Shown here: one piece after another, positions 9,222-19,861 of the stretch
How positions within the stretch are numbered: the stretch's first letter is position 1
How the letters are laid out: the number at the start of each line of letters is the position of its first letter
Made by a program: the position numbers and the translations under genes
Notes under the pieces: generated by a model
The model's database searches: none
Seen by the model: only the letters and a program-made list of their open reading frames with translations
What the model was told of the DNA's origin: nothing
NCBI GenBank assembly: GCA_027600665.1
Contig: JADGJL010000179.1
Location: 1 to 34,602 of the forward strand
DNA: 34,602 nucleotides
From: Irineochytrium annulatum
Taxonomy: Eukaryota; Chytridiomycota; Chytridiomycetes; Chytridiales; Chytridiaceae
Direction: 5' to 3'

Positions 9222-11777
9222 ATGAAGAAGACTCTCCAAAAGGTGACGTGCGATCTCTTTAACCGTGTTGATATGCTGAGATCGTGCGCCAGTTGTCGAG
9301 AAATAAACCTACACTTCCTGACAACGCGAGCACGACCACCAGCAACTCGAACATCACCACCCCCGCGGCGAAGGCCACGTCCACAAACAAAATCGCAGCA
9401 GCTCCGACTCCTGTTCAACCGAAGCCTGATCGCTCCCCTCCCCTGAAGCCAAAGGAGTCCGCCGCCGCTAAACCGGTCGCCCCTGTGAAGCCGGAAGCTG
9501 TACTGCCGTCTGGACCGCCTCTGAACAACGTAGGCGTTTTTCTTCCGGGATCTGGATCAGCGCACTGAGCTGCTGTTATAGATGCCGAAGGAAATGCTGA
9601 AGGTCGCTGGTGGGGCGGCGGCGCATAAGCCAGCGCCGGATAACCGCGAAATGCCGAAGAGCGGCGCGCTGAATAGGCTAAAGAACTCGCCAAAGGACGC
9701 GATACCGATCAGCAAAACGCCTCGCCGTCAGAGATCGTCGAGATTCCACGTAACGGAGAGGGTGGAGTTGGAAAAACTTGTCAGCTTCAAGGGTAAGCTG
9801 ACATGATATTTCGAGAGGTTTATGTATCGAAAAGATGTTGGCGCGTCCGAGCGGCAGGATTTGTTCCTGAAGAAGATCGGGCAGTGTAACGTCATTTTCG
9901 ACTTTAATGACGCGTTATCGGATTTGAAGGGGAAGGAGATTAAGCGTCAGACGTTGACGGAGCTCGTGGAATACATCACGAACAATCGCGGAGTCATCAC
10001 GGAGCCTATATACCCTGAAGTGATTGGAATGGTATGTTAATTTCGTTCAACTGATGCTGACGAGATAAGTTTGCGACGAACCTTTTCCGTACCATACCCC
10101 CGCAAGTAAACCCGACTGGAGACGCCTTTGATCCGGAAGAGGATGAGCCGGTGCTGGAGCAGGCTTGGCCGCACCTGCAAATTGTTTACGAGTTCTTCCT
10201 TCGATTCATTGAGTCCCCTGACTTTAATACCAATATCGCAAAGAAGTACATCGACCAGCACTTTATCCTTCAGGTTGGTTTTCTTCTATGACTATGCTAA
10301 GATGAATGCTTGTTAGCTCCTTGATCTATTCGATAGCGAGGATCCGAGGGAGCGAGATTTCTTGAAGACAACACTGCATAGGATTTACGGCAAATTCTTG
10401 AACCTCCGAGCGTTTATCCGGAGATCCATCAACAACGTCTTTTTTCAGTTTATATATGAGTTGGAAAGGCATAACGGTATTGCCGAGCTTTTGGAGATTT
10501 TGGGGAGGTTCGCTATGAGCTTTGCTTGGTTGTCTTAACTTCGAAAAGTATCATCAACGGGTTTGCCTTGCCGCTAAAGGAGGAGCACAAAATCTTCCTC
10601 ACACGCGTTTTGATCCCTATGCACAAGGCGAAGTCCTTGACCCTATACCACCCTCAATTGGCGTATTGCGTCGTACAGTTCTTGGAAAAGGATCCTGGTT
10701 TGACGGAGGAGGTTGATAGCCTCACTTTATGGTATCTAACGAGAGATTAGGTTGTGTGCGGTCTTTTGCGATATTGGCCGAAAGTAAACAGCCCGAAGGA
10801 AGTCATGTTTTTAAACGAGATCGAAGAGATTTTGGACGTCATCGAACCTCAAGAATTTGTGAAAATTCAGGTGGCATTGTTTCAGCAAATCGCACGGTGT
10901 GTTTCCAGCCCTCACTTCCAGGTATAAAATCGGAGGCCTACCGTGTATTAATATGGGAAGGTCGCGGAGCGGGCGCTTTATTACTGGAATAATGACTATA
11001 TTATTAACCTTATTGGGGACAACGCGAGCGTTATCTTGCCGATTATGTTTTCGAGCTTGTACCGAAACTCGAAGACCCACTGGAACAGGTTGGAAGCGGC
11101 CATTGTTTAGCTCGTTAACGTAAAGTAGAACAATCCATGGATTGGTTTACAACGCCTTGAAGCTTTTCATGGAGATCAGCCCAAAGCTTTTCGACGAATG
11201 TACCAATAAGTACAAGCAAAATCGTCAATTGTAGGCAGTCTGTTATTTGCGCATCTTACAATGGATACCAGGGAGCGAAAAAAGCAGAAAGACCGGGAAG
11301 AAATGTGGACGAAGCTGGAGTCGGCTGCCGCCTCCAACGCCGCGAAGCTTCCGAGCTCATCGGCTGCGCGACCAACCCCCCGTGTTCTCCCGGTCGTTCC
11401 CTCCGCCCCACAAGGTAAGGCAAACAATCCTCCAATCGCTGATAAGAAATAGTTGCATCCGATCCCATAGACGTGGGTGGCGAAGACGGTACTAGAACTG
11501 ACGCCGCCGAAGATGATACTCTTACGAAGGAATTGGTATGTGTAAAAGCCAGTCGCTGCTGTTAATATTGCTAGACTCAATTTGAGGACCGGCCGACACC
11601 TCAGCGGTTCCGTCGAAAGTCTGTTCTTCCCGTAGACGAACAAGTCCTTTCGGAATTGTCGCGGCACAAATCGTTGGAGGATTTACTTACGGTATAGGCA
11701 TAATGCTTTGTCAACGACTAACGTCACAGCAGAAAAAGAAGGCGGAGGGGAGAGAAGGCGAGGCGGTGGCACAATAG
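9222..11777 (+). CDS. PP2A regulatory subunit B56 (B') family
   Basis: Fourteen exons (9222-9242, 9281-9529, 9582-9792, 9835-10031, 10070-10273, 10317-10507, 10549-10711, 10751-10921, 10961-11088, 11129-11230, 11272-11414, 11453-11535, 11575-11691, 11730-11777) sum to 675 codons plus stop. The N-terminal ~120 residues are Pro/Lys/Ala-rich and disordered; the HEAT-like B56 core starts near [13 protein letters not shown] and includes [69 protein letters not shown] and [14 protein letters not shown], all B56 hallmarks. It targets protein phosphatase 2A to LxxIxE-containing substrates in mitosis, stress and cell-cycle control. The Arg/Lys-rich tail ([12 protein letters not shown]) is typical of fungal Rts1/Par1. 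Alternative end: reading through to TAG at 11695-11697 if the final 38-nt intron (11692-11729, branch CTAAC) is retained. The first exon codes only MKKTLQK. Confidence 0.95.
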
Positions 11778-11937
11778 CGAGGGAGAGGGGTGGCACAATG
11801 GTAGTAGTCGACGGTGTTACTGGTCCTATTTGTACTTCAGCCATATGGCATTTTCTTTATTTCCTTACTCCCGTGACTCACTATCTCCGTCTTTTCACCT
11901 TCAGTATTTCACTCGCATAATTGTTTAAGAAAGTCAT

Positions 11938-12625
11938 TTATTCCGATTTTGATTTATTTTGGCTGGGTTTTGGAAAATCGTACGCTATGCCCATCTCTGC
12001 CAGCTTCTTCCGTCTGCGACCGTCCGCCTTCTGCACATTGTGGAGGTGTTTCCGTTTTTGCTCGGCATTTTTGGGCTAGACGGGGATATCAGCTTCTGTA
12101 CATGTTGCAACGTAATTAAAAAAGATGATGATGTACCGAGTTGTGCTTTACTCTTTGAATCTTGTTCCAGGGGATCTTTTTAAACGTCCGGTCGGCGCCA
12201 GCGAACGTGTCCGGGTGTAGCCGTTCCTTGGGGACGACCTTGCAGGTCAAGATGTGACTGAAGAGTAAGTAGCCGTCCATGGTGTCGGCCACAATTTGAG
12301 CCACAGCCTCGGATTCGAACTCGATGAAAGCGAAGTGCTTTGATTGCCCAGTCTGCCGTCGCTCACTTAGAACTCGGCCAAACAAACACTAACCCACCTT
12401 CTTATTCCGGGACAGCCGCAGCCGGAGAACGTTGCCAAACTGAGTGAAGTAAGATCGCATCTCCTTCTCATAAAAGCCGTGAGGGATGTGGCCCAGGTAC
12501 ACCACACCAGGCGTCTCCTCGACCTTGGTCTTCTGGCCCTTCTCGCCCATCTCGGCCGCAGAAAATGATCCGCGTAAATTGACCTCCATTACAAGCCTGC
12601 GGTCGTGCCCCCAAAATGTCATCAA
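11938..12625 (-). CDS. Nop15/NIFK-like nucleolar RRM protein (60S ribosome biogenesis)
   Basis: Three exons, 12625-12398, 12352-12152 and 12075-11938, give 188 residues (176 if the start is the in-frame ATG at 12589; MGEKGQK at 12550 is also possible). One RRM spans the middle: RNP2 is [11 protein letters not shown] and RNP1 is [11 protein letters not shown], followed by the family's [20 protein letters not shown]. The tail [17 protein letters not shown] corresponds to the conserved KKLA..GIDYDFP end of human NIFK and yeast Nop15. These proteins bind the ITS2/25S region of pre-rRNA in the nucleolus and are needed for large-subunit assembly and, in yeast, cytokinesis. The last intron (12076-12151, 76 nt) is longer than most here. 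Convergent with the B56 gene (160 nt). Confidence 0.88.
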
Positions 12626-13125
12626 CGCTTCGCAAGCTTATTGTAGAATTCAAGAGTGGCGTCAACAGCGTACGATGGACGATGCCGGCTTGGTAGGACA
12701 CCGCACTGGACGTCCCTGGTGCCTAACAGTTTGATCTATGGCCGACATTGCATGAGGTGAGATTTGAAGTCTGCACGTAGCACTCCAGGCGGGGTTATAT
12801 CCGCGCTGTGGTTTCTGGGACGGCTTGCCTCGTCAGCGTTGCAAGGTCCTCACTGCACGGAATCGTCAAGGCCTTAATCCGCTAGTTGGTAGTTGAATTG
12901 TACGCTAACAACAGCACTGACATCAGAGACTTCATCGTAGACGGCGAAGGCGGGCGGATGGGGCGGCGGTGAATTTTCGCTTTGGGGGAAAGTAGCGTGG
13001 TTGGAACGGCAGAAGGGTAATTCTGACAAAACATAAATGTATAAAATAGAGGCCATCGAGGTTTGGAGCGAAAACCGATTAAATTAATAATGATACTCTT
13101 TCACATATTCCCGAACTCTCCTAAC
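12626..13125. other. Intergenic stretch, no gene recognised
   Basis: About 500 nt between the start of the Nop15-like gene and the stop of Pontin, both on the minus strand. It should hold the Nop15-like promoter and the Pontin 3' UTR. A 60-codon frame on the minus strand (12874-13056) lacks motifs and conserved-looking composition. No RNA gene seen. Confidence 0.5.
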
Positions 13126-14901
<1,776 letters not shown>

Positions 14902-15381
14902 TGCTGCAGCCCGTCTGTAAATATAATGGAGGTTAACAAGCACGTCGGAGAACCGGGCCTGTACCTTTCTTAGCTGAAGCTGTAATGCTAAGTCCCAGGA
15001 AGCTCCGATGAGTGAGTAATTTCGTCTTTTTCTTGGATACTCTCAAGCCTTTACTGGAAAAACAACAGCTCGAGCGAGAGACGACCGCGTGCGATTTCCC
15101 ACCCAGCCGACGCAGGCCTCATGTTCCCGCGGCACGACGAGGAATGTGCGTCCGCACCCGGGTGTGTACCTCCAACGGGCTGGTGGGATCTTGTGAGAGA
15201 GGTGTGGATGTGCAGTTCATTTTTCGGCCACCGACGTTCGAGATGGAACGCAGGTGTGGGTGGGTCTCTGGAGACGCGTGTGCCGTCTCCGTCATCGCCG
15301 CGTTCAGATTGCATTGGACAATCGCAATTCTTGAGGATCGCGAAGAGGGCCTCTGGCACCCCCAGCCAACACCAACAAACC
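14902..15381. other. Spacer between Pontin start and secreted-protein remnant
   Basis: About 480 nt, GC-rich in its second half. It holds the Pontin promoter on the minus side. Long frames cross it on both strands (15051-15518 minus; 15012-15443 plus) but they overlap each other, lack motifs and run through the start region of the signal-peptide frame, so they look like chance frames in GC-rich DNA. Confidence 0.45.
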
Positions 15382-16375
15382 ATGAAGCTTACGAGTGCCA
15401 CCGCCCTCCTCGCCTCCGGCGCCGCCGCGACTTTTGTCAATGATATCTTCTTACCGTTTCCGGCCTTCCCGAGTGCGCCAAGAAGGCCTTCCACCACGTC
15501 TACCCGACTCCGTGCCACTCTGCGCCGATCGCATGGACCTGGCCACTGACGCGCTGGCTTCGGACGCGACAGGTCAATGTCGGCAGGTGCCAGTCAAACT
15601 GCAACTTCAAGATCCACCAGGACGACGATGGCGCGGTCCTTGCCGCAATCGCCGGCTCTACGAGCCGTCCTCGACTATACTGGATAGCGACCAGACCACG
15701 ACTCTTTTCTACCACACGACTACGCCGTCCTAGGCACCCAACACCGGCTTACACCGCTAAGCCCAGCTATAGCACCAAGCCGGCCTACAGCACACCTTTT
15801 TACACAAAGCCGACCTACAACAAGCCAGATTACTCCATTCCCGCTTATTTGAAGCCGGCTTACTCTACTCCAGACAGCCAACCTGTCCAAAAAACTCCCG
15901 CTCACACGACGCCTGCCTACACGAAGCCCACACCACGCCTGCCTACACGAAGCCCACACCACGCCTGCCTACACCACCCCTGCCTACACCAAGCCCACAC
16001 GAAGGCTGCCCACACACGCCTGCCCATACAAGCTGGCCTACACAAAGCCGGCCAACACCAAGCCTGCTTACACTCCCTTTATGCCCCGAAGCTAACACTT
16101 CTTCCGCCTACTCCGCTAAAGAATCGCCTACATACTCAAGCCCGAGCCAACTTACTACGAGTTCGAGCCCACAAAGCACGATCACGGCCATATTGAATTA
16201 GAGTCGACGGACTCCTGAGATTTGTATGGCAAGGAGGAGTGCAGCGCCATGGACTACCGGTGCGCGTGTAAGGGCGGCTTGAGTCCCTGCAGTGCGACAA
16301 CGGCAACTGGGTGGCCCAGGAGCGCGCGCAAGGCACTGTCTGATGCATGACCTGTATCAGGGTGCACGTCCACCC
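15382..16375 (+). pseudogene. Decayed secreted Pro/Tyr-repeat protein with chitin-binding-like Cys module
   Basis: An ATG at 15382 opens a typical secretory signal peptide (MKLTSATALLASGAAATF). Downstream, coding character jumps between frames: a Cys-containing stretch (CAKKAFHHVYPTPCHS, then GRCQSNCNFKIHQDDDG) and from about 15735 a repeat of PAYTKPT-like units. At 15909-15960 two perfect 26-nt repeats, not a multiple of three, shift the repeat frame. At 16224-16350 a degenerate module reads ECSAMDYRCACKGG, then in another frame LQCDNGNWVAQERAQGTV, a TGA, then CMTC; this resembles the pattern of family-19-type carbohydrate-binding modules, whose usual C and P in xCAPGTxC are R and Q here. 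Several frameshifts and a stop make an intact product unlikely. A 38-nt intron right after the signal peptide (acceptor at 15470) would fix one shift but not the others. Sequencing error cannot be excluded. Confidence 0.6.
15909..15974 (+). repeat. Tandem 26-nt direct repeat (two perfect units plus a partial third)
   Basis: Units at 15909-15934 and 15935-15960 are identical (ACGCCTGCCTACACGAAG then CCCACACC); a third begins at 15961 and matches for about 14 nt before diverging. Shorter variants of the CCTGCCTACAC core continue to about 16070. The unit encodes TPAYTKPT but, being 26 nt, changes frame with each copy. Confidence 0.9.
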
Positions 16376-16950
16376 TGCGGATTTCCATAGTACAAGTCCA
16401 TGAGGTAAACCGTTGCTGGCTAGCTCAGTTTTTGACTTTCAAGTTGTTGTACTATTCATTAGCATGCTGCATCATCATCTTGGATATTGTGTCGTTATTA
16501 AATAACAAACTCTACATCAAACTTTGCAGAGCCTTTTTATCATCTGCCGGTTCCTCTATTTGCTTCTAAGCGCAGTAATATATTACGAGCAAGTGCCATG
16601 CTTGCTTATGGCTGTCGGCTCACACATTTTTAGTGCTACAACATAATTTCTCTATATGCGGAGGATCTTTTCACAGACTTATTTATCGGCTTTCCATCTC
16701 ATGATCATCAACACACAAATAAATGCAAGAATGCGCGTATTAAAATCCTCTCCATACATATTATGCGTAATCTCAGACAGGCAGCCAGTAACCGACATGC
16801 CTATGAGCGTCGGCACCAGCGCTCGTTTTTCGCGTCTAAGGTAAAGATCCTTCCTCCTGGGTATACTCCACGCTGTTGCCGGACCATGTTCCAACACAGC
16901 ACCGATCCGTCTAGCCATCTCCAACTTCTGCAGTTACTCCCACCATTTCG
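16376..16950. other. Intergenic stretch, no gene recognised
   Basis: About 570 nt, AT-rich in the middle, between the secreted-protein remnant and the stop of the STEEP1-like gene. A frame on the minus strand (16679-16924) has no motif. A box resembling a tRNA A-box (TGGCTAGCTCAGT, near 16409-16421) has no partner B-box or cloverleaf. Otherwise nothing seen. Confidence 0.5.
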
Positions 16951-17440
16951 CTACAGCGAAGATCCGTGTTCCGTCCTCAGCGAGCCATCCGTGAAGTAAA
17001 CATACGCAGGGTTAGGCAATGCTTGCGAGTAAGCGATGAAGAGCTTGCATCGGCTGCAACCTGTGATAAGGCATGGTGTCATTACAAGTATCGCGACCCT
17101 ATCATACCTACATTGCCGAATCTGCTTCTCGTATCCTTTCTCCCGCTTGACGAGGACGGTTTCGCCAATAGTCGTGTTGATCTTGTGCGTGCGCTTCTTC
17201 GTGTTGATGATGTATGCTCCGTCTGATTGTTGCCAGTACTGTAAGTAAAACAAGCCGAAACAACGCAAAAGCCGTAGAACGAAGAGTCTCCATACCTGTC
17301 ACCCTCCGTGGCAGTTGTGAGAGCTTTGTGTCTAGAATCAGACAGAATTCACCGCACAGACAGTAATACACGTTCAAACGGCTCCTCTCCCGATGATCGT
17401 GTGACGCAGATACAATCGAGGACGATATAATCTTTGGCAT
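16951..17440 (-). CDS. STEEP1 (CXorf56/UPF0428) family protein
   Basis: Three exons, 17440-17296, 17222-17112 and 17060-16951, give 121 residues. Start MPKIISSSIVSASHD and the block LNVYYCLCGEFCLILDTKL match the animal STEEP1 N-terminus (MPKVVSRSVV..., HVYYCLCGQMVLVLD). LPRRVTDGAYIINTKK and VKREKGYEKQIRQ follow, then CSRCKLFIAYSQALPNPAYV, equal to the KCAKCGLPLFYQ region. CxC and CxxC pairs suggest a metal-binding fold. Human STEEP1 (about 220 residues) aids STING exit from the ER and is found in spliceosomes; this protein lacks the Lys/Glu-rich C-terminal half. Its role in fungi is not established; STING signalling is not implied. An in-frame ATG at 17458 is also possible. Start codon is 98 nt from the divergent TFIIB start. 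Confidence 0.85.
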
Positions 17441-17538
17441 AGCAATGGCACCGAGCACCGCAGCTGGAGAACTTTGGATTGACGAAAGGCTTGAGCGATA
17501 TCGCGTCTTTTCCTTTAGACTGAGGAAGAGCTTGAGCG
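17441..17538. promoter_or_regulatory. Putative bidirectional promoter, STEEP1-like / TFIIB
   Basis: Only 98 nt separate the two divergent start codons, so both 5' UTRs and core promoters must overlap here or reach into coding sequence. No clear TATA box was seen. Confidence 0.45.
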
Positions 17539-18691
17539 ATGTTCGGTAGGTTGATGGAGACGGGCCTCATCGAGTAAACCTTTTATTAGTCTCAAATCAA
17601 GCGATCGGACCGCAACGGCCCGCGGCGGACCTGAATTACAAGCTCATCTGCAAGGACTGCAGGAACCCTGTCCCGAACATTGTGGAGAACTTCAGGGACG
17701 GGGATCTGGTGTGCGGTGACTGCGGTGAGACGATGCGTCTGTCGTGTCGGTGTGCACTCATCCGGAGTTGCAGGGCTTATTCTGGGAGACAGAATCATCG
17801 ACACTCGGTCGGAATGGCGGACGTTCTCAAATGACGAGGGCGGCGACGATCCTTCGCGTGTTGGTGCTGCTGGGGATGCGCTTCTGGGTGGTTCGAATTA
17901 CATGGAAGCCACTACAATATCCATGAAGGACGGCGGCAGTGGCATCGCGAAGGATCTTTCACGCGTCCATGGGAAGGTCACAAATCAGAACAAGGAAAAG
18001 TCGCTGCTGTCGAACTTTAAGACGATCCAGACGCTGTGCGAGAAGATGGGGGTTGGGAAGGTCGTCGTGGACTCCGCGAAGCAAATATTCAAACGGGTCG
18101 AGGACGATAAGATCTTGAAGGGCAAGCCGAACGAGTCGGTGATGGCGGCGTGCATATACCTGGCGTGTCGATTTAACCACGTCACGCGGACGTTCAAGGA
18201 GGTCTGCAATGTGACGAACGTGCCGAAGAAGGAGATTGGGCGGTGTTATAAGATCATGCAGCCGCTATTTGAAAGCACGCAGGCCGTGTCGCTGGACTCG
18301 TACATCATTCGGTTCTCGGATGCTTTGGAGCTCAAACCTGATGTGCAGAAGGCCGGATTGCAGGTTTGTGGAGGTTACTGACGTAAGTGCTAAAAGTGTA
18401 TACAGGTGGCAACGAAAGTGTCAGATTTGGGAATATTGGCGGGAAAGTCGACCATTTCGCTGGTTGCCGCGAGCTTGTATTTCGCAGCATGTCTATCAGA
18501 TACGCCAAAACCTGCCGCAGAAGTAGCCGCTACGGCTGGTTGCACAGAGGCTACGCTCAAAAATTGTGGGTGCATATTTTGCTCAACTTCTTTTTACGCC
18601 ATTGAAAGCATACAGGATTATGTATAACTCACGGGTGATTCTTGCGGAGGGGATCGAATTAAGTAAGGGGATCGAAGCTTTGCCGTCATAA
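17539..18691 (+). CDS. SUA7: Transcription initiation factor IIB (TFIIB/Sua7)
   Basis: Five exons, 17539-17545, 17590-17724, 17774-18363, 18406-18565 and 18609-18691, give 324 residues. The first exon is only seven nt (ATG TTC G), placing MFVSNQAIGPQRP before the zinc ribbon. The ribbon has two CxxC pairs (CKDC and CGDC) with GDLVCGDCGLILGDRIIDTR. The B-reader/linker SEWRTFSNDEGGDDPSRVG is canonical. Two cyclin folds follow: first with LLSNFKTIQTLCEKMGV...SVMAACIYLACR, second with VSDLGILAGKSTISLVAASL and NSYRIMYNSRVIL. TFIIB bridges TBP and RNA polymerase II and sets the start site. Divergent from the STEEP1-like gene; 35 nt from the convergent stop of the ALYREF-like gene. The tiny first exon is inferred from the lack of any other in-frame ATG and a fitting 44-nt intron. 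Confidence 0.95.
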
Positions 18692-18726
18692 TTATCATAC
18701 TAGCATGCGCATTTGCCATTAATACA

Positions 18727-19469
18727 TTACACCCCTGATACTACAGAAACATCCCCATAGTTAAGAAGTGCTCGACCGCCACTACCCGCCGGTGCATCCA
18801 GATCCTTTTGGTGCGCGTTTCCCTCAATAGTTTCCCCATTCATATAGCTATCCATCTCCACATCCATCTCATTTGCGGTCGCCTTCTTTTTTCGTCCACT
18901 CCGTCTGCCTCCCTTTAACTGGCCTCCGCCGCCCGATACCGGTTCCTTGCGGGCCGAGAGGCGGTCCAGTACCGACACCCTAACGGGCCCAAGCCTAGCC
19001 AAAACACCAGTCTGTCCTCCCTTCTTCGTCCCTCCGCCATTCTTAGGCCCCAACCGGGAGGTGACACTTGCACGTGCAGTTACTGATCGTCCGCCTGAAC
19101 GTGTATCGCGTGCGTACGGTTCGGCATAAAGCGGTTCCGGTTGCTGCGGGGTAGATCCGTATACCTTACGCGAGTTCTGACGTGGGCGCTCCACGTAGAC
19201 GGTCAAGACCTACAATGAATGGATTAAATTCAGTGAAGTTAAAAGTTTCAACAAACCTGCCCGTCCAACATCATCCCGTTCAAAGATTCCGCCGCGAGGG
19301 CGGCCTCGTGGGCGGATGAAAACCGCACTGTCGCGGCCCCGTCAGAGCGGCCGGCCCGATCGTACTGGATCTGCGTCTTGGTGACATTGCCGTAGGTTTG
19401 CGCAATCTCGAAGAGGTCCGCTTCAGAGACCACATAGTGCAGATTCTCGATTCGTATGCTGCTCGACAT
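18727..19469 (-). CDS. ALYREF/Yra1-like mRNA export adaptor
   Basis: Two exons, 19469-19257 and 19209-18727, give 231 residues. An RRM begins almost at the N-terminus: RNP2 is IRIENLHYVVSEADL and RNP1-like is SDGAATVRFSSAHEA, with SLNGMMLDGQ near the end, a pattern typical of REF/Aly proteins. The C-terminal half is Arg/Gly/Ser-rich and basic (RRSGRKKK), followed by ANEMDVEMDSYMNGE, which looks like the C-terminal UAP56-binding (FoP) motif. Aly/Yra1 bind UAP56/Sub2 in the TREX complex and hand spliced mRNA to the Mex67/NXF1 receptor. The N-terminal UAP56-binding motif of metazoan ALYREF is missing or moved. A more general ALYREF/PDIP-like identity is possible. Confidence 0.8.
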
Positions 19470-19861
19470 GGGAAGCGGTTTCGAGTCAACGTCGACTTTT
19501 GATGAATGTCGACAATCTCAGAACCATTTTTGTGGGGTCAAATTCCTGCCATAAGAAGCTGGTAAAGCAGTTGCCAACGCGAACAAATGCGTTTAATGTC
19601 CGCTATACAACGTAGGGACCATAAAATAAATAATAAAAAAATTTATTAAATGAAAGAAGCACTACAATGATGGACAACGTTGCCGGCCGGCACTACGTGC
19701 ATCCTACGGTGTACCCGCAACAACCGTCCGTTACAGTTTCATCGCGATCATGCTGGCATAGCCTCTGCCGAAATACCAGTACTTGTTGACGGACTCGCAT
19801 TTGACGACGTGCCGAAGCGCATTTCTAACGCTACCACTGCCGTCATTTGTCATCCTCCAAC
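19470..19861. other. Divergent spacer between ALYREF-like and GCL genes
   Basis: Nearly 400 nt between two start codons. It includes an AT-rich patch at about 19620-19660 (AAAATAAATAATAAAAAAAT) that could be a promoter element. Plus-strand frames at 19680-20135 and 19783-20007 have no homology and overlap the true start of the ligase. Confidence 0.5.

Noticed and set aside
15051..15518. 155-codon minus-strand frame over the start of the secreted-protein remnant
   Set aside because: Overlaps a clear signal peptide on the other strand and other long frames; GC-rich chance frame without family motifs.
16400..16480. Possible tRNA because of an A-box-like TGGCTAGCTCAGT
   Set aside because: No B-box, anticodon arm or acceptor stem could be paired.
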